64,000 nucleotides of DNA from Diprion similis (lineage: Eukaryota; Arthropoda; Insecta; Hymenoptera; Diprionidae), in NCBI RefSeq assembly GCF_021155765.1, contig NC_060118.1, forward strand, positions 11,319,646 through 11,383,645, read 5' to 3'. The translations under genes were made by a program, and so were the position numbers. The notes beneath the pieces were generated by a model. It saw only the letters and a list, made by a program, of their open reading frames with translations. It did no database searches and was not told the DNA's origin. Below, in pieces: positions 22,864 through 36,450 of the stretch (positions are counted from its first letter, which is position 1; every line of letters begins with the position of its first letter).

Positions 22864-25049
22864 TTCACTGTTGTACATTTAATTTTTAATTATCATTATC
22901 ATCATTCTATAAAGCATAACAATAAGTCTAGTTAGCGGTAATTGTAGGTTTAATCTCGCGCGTACCTTTGCAGTTCTAATCACTTTATATTGTACGTTCT
23001 ATTTACGTTTGTGTTGTCCATAATTATTTGTAAAATCGATTTTAAATACGCCGTAGTTTCAAACGTCCTTTAATTATCTTTTTCTTTATTTTATTTTCTT
23101 TCCAGGATTACATTTTTTTATTATTATTATTATTATTATTTTCCTCTTTAAACCTGATTCGAGTGTTCGGATTCAAACAGCAATAGTTCTCAAAGTGGAA
23201 ATTAGCGATTCTACGAAACGTCCGATAAACTAACAATAAGATTCTTAGAACACAACGAACTATAAATATCATAGACCAAAAATGGGAAAACTTACAGTTG
23301 ATCAAGAATTACGCAAAAAAATACAACAATTTTCTGCAAAAGCACTGGAATAACTTAACAATATATTTTTCATTTCTAATGATATAATTTGTTTAATTGT
23401 GGCTTATAGGAAAATATCCTTTTCCATGATTCGTGGATATAAGTTTTCGTTTCAAAAGACTTTATTCTTACGCGGGATAAACGGGTTGGATTTTTTTAAT
23501 TTCTATTTTTTTTTTTTATTTTCATCAAGTCAGCTTCCAGATTTCTAACAATTTTGAAAAAAAAAAAAAAAAAAAAAAAAAAACTGGAGGCTGTATTTGT
23601 GTCGCGAAAATATGATAATAAATACAGGACAATGCAAATAATACTTCAAGTTTAAAACTAATTCGCTTATCCAATAAGTTTATGATGTTACTCATATTTC
23701 TCTCATTACTCTTCATTTTTTCAACATCGCGAGTCTTTGTATTATTTTCAAAAATGATGAAAACTTTTTTTTATTCCATATCAACACATTATAGTATACA
23801 GAAATATATCACATATTTGAAGAGAGCGAGAGCGAAAGAGAGAGAGAGAGAGAGAGAGAGAAAAGAAACACCAACAAATGAATTTCCTAATTTACTTACG
23901 TGTCAAGATTATGTCGAGTGTAAATACGTTGCGTTAATTTCGTTTGAAAATCGTTCCTCCTGTAAACATATACGCGTGTAACCGGGAATCAATAAAATCC
24001 TATTAAATATATAATGATTATTATAGAGTTATATGTATATATTATATGTATATCATACGAATATAGCTTATAAAGTACGCTGCTACACAATTATCGATGA
24101 TTTTCAATAAACCGAAAACTGGCTAATTACGTCTCACGAGAATACGAAAAACAAAAAAAAAACAAAAAAAAAAAAAAAAAAAACTACCTTTATTTTATGT
24201 TTTTAATTTTTCCGCTTAACCTGTGTTCTTTATTACTTTATTTCTACTTTAATTTTACAAGTATCACATTTCTAACGTGATAATTATATGGTAGTAAAAA
24301 AAAAGAGAAAGAAAACGTAACATTGGTATATATAAAATGAAAATTTTCAAATAAATTCTAACAAAATATTATTATTATTATTATTATTATAAATATGCTA
24401 TTATCTAATAAATTCTATAAACGATTCTTTCTTATTGTCATTTTGATATATTAAGGCAAAATAAATCATGATATATGTATAGTAAGAATAATATACCCAT
24501 AATCTATAATCACTCTTTCAAATCATTCCGAATCCTATCCTCGCGTCAAAGAGAAAATAAATAAATAAACTACAATGAATAACAGTAATTGTTCATGTAA
24601 TGAAAAATAATGTGAAATAAAATTTCGAAAATGGGAAAGAACAATAATATAGGATTATATTCATTAAATTCAAACGCTTCCGGAACAGTTACGTGTGTGT
24701 CTATATATATATGTATATATATATATATATGCACCGTGATCAAGACGTCTTACGATCTGTTGGTTTTAAAAATACATAAACAGATTCGTCGTAGACAACA
24801 GGTTGAGCAGCTATTTATCAGCTGCTCACTCTCTAAAAATATATCCTCGTCATCGAATCAACTTACACGAGCATTATACATATATATACATATATATATA
24901 TATAATATACTCATCTTTTATATAGGTTTAATAATAAAATATCAATAATATATACACGAGTGGAGTTCAAAAAATTGGCGTTGAATCAAAATAAGTAGTT
25001 TCACTTCGAAGGAGAAAAAAAAAATTAGAAGGAAATTTGAGGAGAAAAC

Positions 25050-25080
<31 letters not shown>

Positions 25081-26242
25081 GAACGAAGGTGAAAAAATAG
25101 CTGTTTAATAAAAATAAATAACGTTAAAGAAAAAAATAAGTTGGTTCGAAAATCCCCGGTGGGTTGGGGGAGAAAAAAAATAGGCAAAGCAAGAAAAAAT
25201 AATCATCAACTGATTTTCCGTATAGTATACGTAATAGTAAGTAAGTAAGTAAGTATTATAGAGTAAATTAAGAATATGCAGGCAGGGTTAGAAGAACGTA
25301 CGCGAGCGATACTCGCGCGATGTTCGTAATCCATTCACCATTCATCCCGTTCCTGGATGCAACAGCAGCCGCTCTACTCTGCCCCCGTCTAATAATAGAA
25401 CGGCGATCCGTGTACAAATATATGGTATATTCGTCGTCTGCGTTTTGTGGATATGGTCACCCATACTAACTATAGCGTGAGCATCGCGTCACCGCCCCCA
25501 CATATGCGTAAAAACCAAAGAGCGTGCGTACGAGAATACAATTCGTATTTATCTGTACCTTATTTATAGGATTTTGACGAATTTTTGCCGCCCCATCAAC
25601 TTCAAATAATTCGAAAACAATTGCATAAATTTTTGCAGATTTTTGCACTCCGTTTTGTGATCAAAGTTTCTTATGGAAATAACGTGGAAAAAACTTGTTT
25701 TTTTTTTTTTTTCAAAAATTTGTCGATACCCTAGAAAAAGAATCATCTTCCTGTCGAATACCAGATTCTTACGAAATTGAATTTTTATCGTAACGTGCGT
25801 TGTTTTCTTATTTCAACAATTACTTCGTTGGAACGAATATTTCAAAATACAATATTTAAGCACGTTTTGTTCTATTACGGTTTATCGAATTTCGTACGAT
25901 TTCAAAAACCACGGAAGTCTTAACTAACGGTTTTTCAATCACCACGAATCGTTACGATAACGAATTACCAACTTCAACGTGATATAGTTTATGTCACATT
26001 ATTATCTGATTTAAGTTTAAACTTAAAGTTCGTACATTAAAAAAAAAAAAGCGTTTCTACACTGCATGTAATGAAAGTTTTTCAGTAAAAATTCAAATTT
26101 CGACATATCGTTACAAATGTAACTAATCAATTTTGACATCGTTTTCATAGCTAAACGGTATATAACATGAAACCGCCGATGGTGGTTCGTCGAATAAAAA
26201 TAAGACGGTTAAACGAATTAGGCATTAAAAAAAAAAAAAGAG

Positions 26243-26279
<37 letters not shown>

Positions 26280-27428
26280 AAGCACGCACGACACATACAA
26301 CCAATGAATTACTTACTAATCACCGCGACTGGTGATTGGAGTTGGACAAAATGCTGCAAGAGGATCATTAGATGGCAAGTAGGTATACAGCCGCAGAATA
26401 ATACCGTCGCGTCGTTGAAAAAGAGGGTGAGTGAAACGGTCGCTTATTCATCGCGATGAATTAGAGCACATATAAAAAATTCTTTCAACACACACGCACA
26501 CGCACACACACACACAACATACGTATAGACAGACGCCTTCCTCACCCTCGCCCTCACGAATCCCTCCAGAGTCGAGCATCGTCCTGTCCTATACGATATT
26601 ACGTACGCGTAGGGAGGTCCAGTGTGTAGACAAAAAGAGATTTGATTGTGAGCGGCGAAGTGCATCGCAGCAGCCTGAGGATGAGCCGAGAGATGACGAG
26701 CAATGGTGTACATTGTATGTACATACATCCATGATCCGTATACACATAATACTAACTCGTGTGGGATTGATGAACGAAGCGCGTTGCCCCGAGTACTCGC
26801 ATCGCGGCAGGTTCATCGGGTGAATGTGAGTATGTATGCATGTATGGATGGATGTATATAATCATGTGTGTGTGTGTGTGTACTACGTACGTAAGTTCAA
26901 CGGTCTGTGGCCGTCGCGGCGTCGAGACTAATCGGTGATCCGTGATCATCGAGTCCGTGACTAAGAGACAGACTCATGGATGCCAGATTCGTCTACTTAT
27001 CACCAAATTGGCTACTTTGACCGCGGCTGTTTGGCGGCGAATTTTTGTTTGTTTGGCGACACGACGATTTTTGTCTATTTCTGTTTCTGTTTCTGTTTCT
27101 GTTTCTTTTTTTTTTTTCTTCAAACAGATCTCTGTAGCCAAGGAATAGCCGCTCTTTAACCGATCCACAATTTTTATTAACACCCCGATTAAAATTATCG
27201 TGACAAGGATTTCAATTTTAAAAGTTGAATCACCCGGAAGTAAGTATATACACTTGTTCTTTTGTCTACGTATGAATTTTCAACGCCAACTTTTGCCGCC
27301 TTTGTGAAACCTTTGGATTTGATTGCCTACTTTTGCGTACCCTCATTGAGCTTTCGGTAAGTTTAGATGTCGGAATGTACGTTTAAAATTGTAATTTTTC
27401 GAAAGCACTATTTCATTGGTCTCATCTT

Positions 27429-27451
27429 GGGGGGGGGGGGGGGGGGGGGGG
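27429..27451 (+). repeat. Poly(G) run of about 23
   Basis: An uninterrupted G homopolymer, unusual in A+T-rich DNA. It could fold as a G-quadruplex on the + strand. The exact length is prone to sequencing error. Confidence 0.85.
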
Positions 27452-28382
27452 TTGAATCAAGAATTTTGTCCAGATTCAGCGGTAGCTTCGACCGCCATGG
27501 TTTAATGTATGGAAAATTTTGTTTTTGTCAGACTGATCACCGATTTTTAGCTATTTAATACAAAGTGACGATAACTGAAAAAAAAAAAATTAGGAAGTTT
27601 CATTTTCCCCAAACAATTTTTTTTCCCCATATCGGTCGAAGCTACTGTACACAGAATCTGGTCGAAATTCTGAATCTCGTCTACCAACGACTACCCCGAG
27701 CGATAGGAAAAACCAAAAAACTTGTGGTATTTGGAAATTGCGATTTAAGGGGCTCTCTTTCGTCCATACAGCAACTGAGAATCAGTCATCAATTCTTCCA
27801 TGTTTCACCCGACATGTTCACATACCTAATAATCGTACAGAAAATCGGTCAGCATGTAATATGATTTCAGGGAATACTTTAGTTTTAGAATGTCTCGACG
27901 AATTCCGTCTCCTCTGCATCATCATCATCATCTTTTTCTCCTCGCTACAATCTCAACGTCATTTAACACCTGCAATTTTCGATTATCGTGTTCTGTTTTT
28001 CCTTACAGAGTAATTCTAATTCCAAAATAATTTCACCATTTCGTGACATCGGATAATATCACATGAATTTAAATTATATGATTTTGAATGATTTCATGTG
28101 TTACACCAAAAAAATTTCGCACAAGTTATATATAATTCACGAGATGGATTCCCAAGGATTTCATATACAATTTCGATAAAGTATAATTTCTTCGTCCGAT
28201 TTTCAACCGATTTCGAACGAGGATGTGGGGTTAATTTCAGGAGTGAATAACCCCTCGATCTTCCTCATCTCCCGTAACACCAAACATCAAATCTCAGGTT
28301 AAAAATCACAAATAAATGCACATGAAAACCATGCGATACCCTACAGTAAGTGAATAATTAAAATGACCGGATGGATGCAAAG

Positions 28383-28450
28383 CATCGGCATCGGCATCGG
28401 CATCGGCATCGCCAGCAGCAGAGCAGCAGCAGCAGCAGCAGCAGCAGCCG
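28383..28450 (+). repeat. (CATCGG)n followed by (AGC)n
   Basis: Five CATCGG hexamers run directly into CAGCAG units with one short interruption. The adjacent DNA (28450-28600) is G+C-rich and resembles a promoter or leader, so these repeats may be transcribed in the 5' region of the gene whose coding starts at 29494. Confidence 0.85.
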
Positions 28451-29302
28451 CGCACTCCTCGCATGCATCGCTCGCATATAAGTATGTGAGTATGCGTTGA
28501 GTATATCCATGATACGGAGAATCGAGGAGACTGTTTCTCTGCTGCTTTAGTCTGCTTTAGTCCGTGTCGCGACTTCGCGCCGAGGGGATGTCGTTCTTCC
28601 TCGAGCGTTCATCGCACGCTGCTTGCCTCCTCCCTGATCTTATTTACTCTTTCTTTCTTTCTATCTTTCCTTCTTTCTTTCTTTTCGTTTTTTTTTTTTA
28701 CACGCGTGCACGCGGTGCGGTATATTGCAACAGTGGACTGACTCGTCGTGTGATCCCTTGTAAAGTACAGCTGCTTTGTCGCATCTAGTCGATCCTTAAA
28801 TTTTCTCTCTACTAACAACAACTCGTCGATAATAAGAGAAGAAAATTATTTCTTAAAATAACCGAGTAAACAACAACAATAATAGTAATAATAATAATAA
28901 TATACTTGGTGGAGAAGAGAGAAGAATAGTAAAAATCAAATATCAATATTCAAAATAAGAGTTTTTTCAAGAAACTAATTCGTCGTTCGTTATTCATTTA
29001 ATACTAAAAGTGATGTGATGATGATTATATAATTATAAACAAACAGTGACAATATTTTTCGTTCTTTCCACTACTACTACCACCACCACCTCCTCCTTCT
29101 CCTTCTCCTTTTTCTCCTGTTTCTGTTCCTCTATCGCCGTTAATCATTCTTGGTGACTATAGTGATTGAGTATATACAATATAATAATATCCTGTAATTT
29201 CATAATTCGTGAAAAACCGCAGTGATTATTGTTGTAAGAGTTCGTTCCAAGTTAACGTTATAAAATAATTATATATACAATATATCATATCAATATTCTT
29301 CC

Positions 29303-29345
<43 letters not shown>

Positions 29346-29493
29346 CATATTCCATGAAAAATCCACAGCCGTATACAGTGTCCATCGGGTGTATTACTTG
29401 TAATTGTAAAAAATCATTTATACCCAGATACACATCGTGCAACGATACTGAATTGATCAATAAGCCTTCAACCGGCTGGATAATTAAATAATA
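28451..29493 (+). promoter_or_regulatory. Candidate promoter and 5' leader of the gene starting at 29494
   Basis: A G+C-rich patch with duplicated CTGCTTTAGT words (about 28543-28562) and CGTGTCGCGACTTCGCGCCG precedes about 900 bp of A/T-rich, stop-rich DNA that leads up to the ATG. An in-frame TAA at 29485 shows that the coding frame does not extend upstream. I infer a long untranslated leader. The region also holds a TA microsatellite at 29308-29342. The transcription start is not determined. Confidence 0.35.
29308..29342 (+). repeat. (TA)n microsatellite
   Basis: About seventeen TA units in the presumed leader. Similar tracts recur at about 30829-30854, 31806-31838, 33231-33277, 39565-39602 and 51655-51687. 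Confidence 0.85.
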
Positions 29494-29584
29494 ATGGGAA
29501 GCGAGGCTGCAGCTACCAGTGGAAACGTCCGATCGAGCACCGTCGTTGATTCAGATGGATCCGATACATGGGAAGATTTTTTCG
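29494..29584 (+). CDS. First coding exon of an unrecognised gene (partial)
   Basis: ATG opens 30 codons beginning MGSEAAATSGNVRSST and ending DTWEDFF, then one base, and a strong donor GGTAAGTT at 29585. An in-frame stop lies 9 bases upstream, so the start is well fixed. The peptide is acidic and Ser/Thr-rich, as in disordered N-termini. I do not recognise the protein. No continuing exon was found in the following 34 kb, so the gene must have a very long first intron, or this exon is an alternative start. Base composition is more balanced than the flanks, which supports real coding sequence. Confidence 0.6.
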
Positions 29585-29608
29585 GTAAGTTCCGCGTCTC
29601 TCTCTCTC

Positions 29609-29641
<33 letters not shown>

Positions 29642-29917
29642 TTCTCTCCTAATGAATGAATTACCTATCTTTCTGCGGTTTGTTGCGTTAAATATTTTTC
29701 AATACGATATACTGTCTGGTATATCCTTGTCCATCGCATTAACGTTCTTAGAATTAATTTCGTCAGCGTCGTTTGGCCATATATATATATCGTCAATCGT
29801 CGTTATTATCGATATATGTATATAACAGAAGAATAATTCTTTTGTATTACTTACTTTTCTTAGTAGTCATAATGTATATTTTCGCACCAACGAATCGCGA
29901 TCATGACAATATTTATA

Positions 29918-30485
29918 TATGGGGTATTCCACGCGAACTCTCGATCATTGTTGAACGAACCCTGATCATCTGAAAATCATTTCATATTTTTTTTCTAACA
30001 TTCTACTACTCGGTAAGAAACGTGACCTGAGTTTTTTTTTTTTTTTTTTTATTTTTTTTAAATTTCAAGTCAGTTGCGAATGCCCATTTTTTAACTGTGA
30101 AACGGAATATTTACAAGTAAATTGACACTATTTTTAAGCTTACGATTTTATCCTGTGATTAATTTCGGGTTTAAAAATTCAAAATTTCAAACGTATGGTG
30201 ATGAAAAAAAAAAAATAGAAAAAAAATTAGGCCCTCGTTTTCCTTAACGGGACGGTGTTTTGTGTCATTTGCTGTATTTTCTAGAAATTTCTAAGATTTA
30301 AAAAAATTGACATTCCCCAATCGACTTGAAATATTCGTAAAAAAATGAACGGTCGATTAAAAAAAAAATTAGAAAAAAATTCAGGTCCGATTTTTCACCG
30401 AGTAAAACGATGAAGAAAAAACATTAAATGATTTTGAGAAGGTCGGGGTTTAACACCGCTCGAATTGGCGTGGAATACCCCATAT
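29918..30485. mobile_element. Non-autonomous element with terminal inverted repeats
   Basis: The left end TATATGGGGTATTCCACGCG and the right end, read on the minus strand TATATGGGGTATTCCACGCC, are inverted copies. Similarity continues for about 65 bp with mismatches (CATT then GTTGAAC against CGGTGTTAAAC; AAAATCATTT in both). No open frame of transposase length lies between, so it is a MITE-like element of about 568 bp. Related ends recur at 35950, 40531, 42385 and more loosely elsewhere. Confidence 0.7.
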
Positions 30486-30821
30486 ATAACACATATATAC
30501 ATGGTATACACCAGGGCCAGTCGCCAGTCGTTTTGTGTGAAATAACATGCATGTAAAGAATTCCTTTTTTCATTCTCATTCGTATGTATCGTAATAATGA
30601 ATACGATAATAATAATAATAACAACAATAATAATAATTCAATAACGCGAAAAGATTGATTGTTAATTATACGTGTAAAACATACAATGTATATAACGCAT
30701 ATATGTATACAATATCTTTGCGAAAAGAGTTGACGACAGTATATATAATAGAAAGAAATTCGGCGAAAAACGTCCGCAGCTTTGTATCGTAGAAGATATT
30801 CTGTGTCTATATAATAATATC

Positions 30822-30854
<33 letters not shown>

Positions 30855-31804
30855 TGTGCGTTAATTGTACGTAGGTAAAACGTACAAAGTATAACCCTGG
30901 AGGTGAAAATTATTTCAACGAATTTCTCCCTAATTTTTAAAGGAATTAATTGAGAATTTATGATCCAAAAAAATAAAACGATTGTCTTCCAAAAAACTTG
31001 TAGATTTTTGTGAAAATTGGTTGTTTTTGTGTGTGTGTTTTTTTTCTTACCCTCAAGTAAAAAATTTACAAGTTAATACTACAACAGTTTTTAACGTTTT
31101 TTTTTTTTTTTTGCGAAAAGCAATGCATATATATAATTTTGTATAAAATGTAAAAATTTCGTTTCTAAAAATAGTAGAAATTTTCAAACCAGTTCATACG
31201 TCCTACCTACCATGCCTCGAATCTCTCTATCCTCTCCACCTTGAGTATATTTTCACGATTCACGCGTTCCTTCTCGATGCACGTGCGTGCGTAGTAGACC
31301 GCGTGCATGCCAACGAGCAAAGCAACGTGGCGTGGCGTGGCGTGGCGTAGCGTGCACTGCAATGGCACGCATTATAATACGCGATCGACTGATTCTTGAT
31401 TCCACAAATCGGTTCGTTTACTCCGCGCAAACACCGATCGTTTGAATGTTTTATTCACAGTTTCTGCTGTACATGCACGAGGCGAAAAAAAAGAAAGAAA
31501 AAGAATTTCTCTTGAAGAGAAGAGAAGAGGAATTACGATCCCATTTCTAAACGTGATAAGTTTTATCAATTATTCCTGTAAATTTACGTATGTACAGAGT
31601 GAATTTCTAACGAGCGAATTGCTTAACGCGCATGCGCTAAAATTCTAGAACAAGAGCGGTTGTTTCGTCATGGATACCAACATTTTTCAGGTTACATGTG
31701 CAGCGGCGAGCTGTGATCTCGATCTGTGAATGTTGGTAGTCCTGATAAAAAGAATTTTAACGCATGCGTGTGTAGATCATTCAGAGTCTTTATCGAATCA
31801 CTTC

Positions 31805-31842
<38 letters not shown>

Positions 31843-33225
31843 CACGTGTAACACGTAAACGTCTATAATTTTGAAACGAAAGAAATATTCAGACGTGACA
31901 AAAAACAAAAAAAAAAAAAAAAAGAAACGAAACGAAACAAAACAATGTAAACAAACAAAATTACTTTGTAAAAATGCTTGGTTGCATTATTCAATAACAA
32001 CAAAATCGCCGCTCCAGGTAAAACAACAACAAATAAGTATATCATGTATATAATTCAATGCCAGAAACTAAACACGTATTAATTGAATAAAGCGGCACGT
32101 TTATGTATGTACATACATACATACATGCATATTGCATTATGCACATATGAAATTTTACAGACTTGGAATTTCATTCGTCGGTTTTCTTTTCTTTTCGTTT
32201 CATTTTTCTTTTCTTTCTTTTATCCCTTGTGAAAAATGTGTTTTGAGAAAATCAATACATTGCACGTGTACTCGTTAAAGTGTCTCGCGTTGCGACACGA
32301 AAGTATATATAATATATATATATATATACATACATGAATACATACATATATATGTATAGATACCAGAGTAAATAATCTGAGCTATATATACGTACACCTT
32401 ATAGGTAGTAGGTTGGTTACACATTATATATACATATATATACCATATCTATATCCACCCTGTAGTTTTATAATATGGAAATGTCACTCGCCCACGTTCC
32501 GAACCAGAATAAAATAAAGGATAACAAAAAAGAAAAAAGGAAGAAAAAATAGAAAAACCGAAAAAGAACAGAAAGAAAGTTGAAAAGAGGAAGGGGGGGG
32601 GGGTGGTTAAAGCTAAAAGGTGGAGCGCGTGGGTTTCGGACCGTGGCCGTTGGTCGTTTGGGTAGAAAAGGAGAAAAACAGGTATCCATCCTGGTTCCCG
32701 CCTGCATCGATGCATGCAGCGTTGCATCTACTATCTATGCATGCACGTATATAATATGCATGAGGAGGAGACGCACGGTACAGAACACGAAACACTGTTT
32801 AATTACATCTGCGTTAACGAAAAGCAAACGACGACTACGAAAAATATAAGTGTAAATAGTACAAAATCGAATAATTATTATTGCAAATCTGTGCACAAAG
32901 AGAAAGAGAGAGGGAGAGAGAGAGAGAGAGAGAAAAACACATTGTCGTTTAAAACGTCGTGCGATCACTTATCGAGAAGAATAAGAGAAAAATAAAATCG
33001 AATCTTTCTTACAAAGTTGTATAGCCGGTGAAACGGGAAAAAGGAAAAATCAGAAAAAAAAAACAAAAAAATTGAACCAAGTGAAATAAGAAGAAAAAAA
33101 AAAAAAGAAAAAAACTCCTCGACTCTGACGCTGTTTCGTGCTTCTTCGAGGATACACACCCGTACATACTACATCCATTATACACAGTACATATTACATA
33201 CGTATGCATATGTATATTATATTAT

Positions 33226-33285
<60 letters not shown>

Positions 33286-34732
33286 GAATACGCTGTCGCT
33301 ACCCGACAAACAAAAACTCTTTCTTTGCCGGATGCAGAGAGGCAGAGGAGGCCAATATGCACCGTTGCACCGCACTGCATGGCAGCAAGCAGACTTTGGG
33401 CCCGTTCATACGTACGAAAATTTTAACGCGTTCGCTCCGTCATACACTGTATATCGCATTACGTACTCTACATATTACGTACATTATAACTATAATAATT
33501 AAACGTTAACGTTAACACGCCCTCCCCCCCAATCTTATGCATACGTCGCATATTTTTTTCGCTCAAACGTGCAGCGGTTAATTATATTGTTTTCGCCATC
33601 ATCATGATTATCGTATAATAAGGATAAAAAATGCGGTGACATCGGTCAAAATTTCAATTGATAATAGATGTTATATTACTATATATGTAATTATGTATAT
33701 ATCATTTGTTCAGAGAGAATTTTTATTCCACCGCTAAGTCGAGACTTGAAAAATAAAAGAGATTCTAAAAGAGTAGACGATGAATTCGGAATTTTACGTT
33801 TATGTCTACGTGTAATAAAATATTGTTGAAGAAAGAATATAATCATTCATACGTGTTACATATTATGTACGAATAGTAAGAAGAAAAATGACTTGGCAAT
33901 GAAAAATTTGCATTCATATTTATTTTTATACACTTGCAAGACAATGATTTTATGCATGAGACTCATTGATTTCAATTTTTTTACCGAGTTTTATGATCTA
34001 AAGAAATAATTCTTGAACTTTAAGTAAGTAAATTAAGTTCAAGCTGCTTGTATTAACGATTTTCGTAACAATACTTTTCTTTCGTTTTCACATTTTTCGC
34101 ATTTAACCTTTCCCCCAATTTTTATATGTGAGATAAAATATTCTTCCTAATAATTATTTCCAAACTCTTTAATATTATTTCTGAAAAAATCTTCATTTTC
34201 TTGATAAAAAACATACAATATATTTAAATAATAATAAAATACCGAGAAAATATTAATTGAAAGGAAACTGCGGTATTCTGGCTTTGCAAAAATGTTTATA
34301 TATCTTATATACATACATATGTATAATGCAATTGCGTAAAGAACAAGAAGAAGAAGAAGAAGAAGAAGAAGCTGCTGCCACTCGGTACTTTACACGTGCG
34401 TATTGTATTATTGTATATACGCGTCGTCGTAAGTAACATAGAGACACCAAAGTTGTGAAATTTTCATTACGCAATACATACAATTGTGTAAATACCTGAC
34501 CCATCATGCACGCGTGTAATACCGTTGTACACACGTACGTAGGACGCACACATATGGTTATAATATTAATTTTCGGCAGCAACAGCAGTAGCAGCAGCAG
34601 CAGTAGCAATGCGTGGTGTTTGCACACGCTACACACGAACACGCTACACACGCAGGAAATACACGCGGTGCAGGAAAAGAGAGACAAGTTAAACAACCAT
34701 TATCGTTATTGCACCTCGTTTGCATCACGTTT

Positions 34733-34773
<41 letters not shown>

Positions 34774-34870
34774 CACGCACGTTCGGTAAACCTAAGCGTT
34801 TCGAGTTATACCTTAAATTAAGGTCACATCGCTTTCCCAATTCTTCTTCATGTTTTTTTGACGACAACGA

Positions 34871-34904
<34 letters not shown>

Positions 34905-35507
34905 TTTGAAAATGTAAAATTGAAAAAGAAAACTTTAAAATTATATAGAATTTAAGCAACTGCGTAAGTTGCAACATGTTGTTGGTCATTGGGTCACATA
35001 TATCTATATATATCGTGGTCGTTATTTGGCGTAAAAATGAATTTTACACTTTCCGCCCCCGAAACGCTGTAATTTTTTCAGATTGAAAAAAAAAAAAAAA
35101 AAAAAAAAAACGTTCAACCCTTAACCACGGGGGTTAAGGTTTTCCATTTAAAATACATGTGGTTTTTACTGCGTTTGCAGTCACTATTTTACTGTGCGAC
35201 AATTATTTCGATACGGTTTCGTTATTCGGTTTTTGTTTTCTTTCTTTCTTTCTTTCTTTCTTTTTGTTTCATTCTGTTTTCTTTTCCTCAAATCATACAA
35301 AAATTCGTTCACTCTCGACTAGTGTAATAATATTGTATAATATAATGTGATTTGTTATATAAATTATACATTATACATATATACATATATGTATATACAT
35401 ATATGAGGGAGAGGAGGTGAGCCTAAATCAGATACGCACGTGCGTGGGCTGCATTTTCTGCCGTAGCTGCACATGGTTTATTGTTAGTTAAGCGTGGGTG
35501 TGCCTCT

Positions 35508-35532
35508 CCCCCCCCCCCCCCCCCCCCCCCCC
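35508..35532 (+). repeat. Poly(C) run of about 25
   Basis: The longest C homopolymer in the window, directly preceded by TGCCTCT. Its minus strand is a G run that could form a quadruplex. Confidence 0.85.
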
Positions 35533-35949
35533 GGCACCTTCCCTCACCCTCTCCATTTCACCTTTTCCTCGCCCCCTACGCATAACTAGTTCTCTCTCTC
35601 TCTCTCTCGTTCTCTCGTAAGATGCACCATATATCTCGATGCAGCTGCGTTTGTACCACCATTCTTTGCTTTGGCATAAAATAAACAAAAACAAAAAATA
35701 AAAACAGAAAAAAATAAAAAAAACGGGGGTGAAACTTTTCCCCTTCGATTTGTCCGCTATTCATCTTCTTCATCTCTTATCCTTTATCTTCAATTCCTCC
35801 TCTTTTCCATTTTCACGCGTATTTCGAAACGTATTGTATATATATAAGAAGTACAGACTTTCTCCCACTACATTATTATACTTGCATAGGTGTACTACTT
35901 GAAAACAGGTTGATTAGCATTATGCCTCAAACAACGGTCAAACGTATGT

Positions 35950-36450
35950 ATATATGGGGTATTCCACGCCAATTCGACCAGTTTTAAACCCCGACCGTCT
36001 CAAAATCATTTCATGTTTTATTCTAACATTCTACTCGGTAAAAAAAGCGACTTGAATTTTTTTCAAATTTTTTTCTTATACCGTTTATTTTTTATAAATA
36101 TTTCAAGTCGATTGCGAATGCCTATTTTTAATAATCTGAAAAAAATTCTCAAAAATCCAGTGAATGAAACAAAACACCCCGCCGTTAAGGAAAACGTGGG
36201 CCAAATTTATTTTCTATTTCTTTTATCACCTAATTCGGAATTTTTAAATTTTTAAACCCAAAATTAACCCAGAATCAAATCGTAAGCGTCAATTGAGGGT
36301 CAATTTACTTGTAAATGTTCGGTTTTACCAATTCGATGACGCGCCACTCTAGTTAGTAAAGATAATTTTTGGACTAAAAATTTAAAAATTCCAAATTAGG
36401 TGATAAAAAAATTGGACAAAAATTCAGCCTGCGTTTTCCTTAACAGTGGG
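35950..36450 (+). mobile_element. Second member of the GGGGTATTCCACG element family
   Basis: It starts TATATATGGGGTATTCCACG, matching the ends of the 29918 element. It also shares internal blocks with that element, such as TTCTAACATTCTACTCGGTA and TCAAGTCGATTGCGAATGCC. No matching right end is seen, so the copy looks truncated or rearranged. Its right half is itself a foldback (36183-36445). Confidence 0.65.
36183..36445. repeat. Internal foldback within the element
   Basis: The left arm begins GTTAAGGAAAACGTGGG and continues TTATCACCTAATTCGGAATTTT. The right arm carries the reverse complement, ATTCCAAATTAGGTGATAA then CTGCGTTTTCCTTAAC. Arms of about 70 bp flank a spacer of roughly 110 bp. 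Confidence 0.7.

Larger units (their letters stand above)
22200..28380. other. Gene-free, repeat-rich interval
   Basis: No coding exon can be supported in this 6 kb after VRK1. It holds simple repeats: ATT arrays near 22836 and 24369, A runs near 23557 and 25050, AG arrays near 23838 and 26244, TA tracts near 24714 and 24880, a TTTCTG hexamer array at 27078-27104 and a pure G run at 27429-27451. Open frames in it are short, A/T-driven or overlap the repeats. The first few hundred bases are probably the VRK1 3' UTR. Confidence 0.5.
29585..35949. other. Presumed long intron, part 1
   Basis: No exon can be supported. The stretch holds CT-rich repeats just after the donor, the terminal-inverted-repeat element at 29918-30485, TA tracts (30829, 31806, 33231), a GTGGC repeat near 31327, a GAC array at about 34868-34903, and a C run at 35508-35532. 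Open frames here are carried by these repeats. Confidence 0.45.

Noticed and set aside
28383-28450. CRISPR-like array of short repeats
   Set aside because: The hexamer and trinucleotide units are contiguous with no spacers. This is eukaryotic simple-sequence DNA.
34506-34955. 149-codon frame with Ser and Asp runs
   Set aside because: It strings together AGC, AC and GAC microsatellites without any non-repeat coding core.
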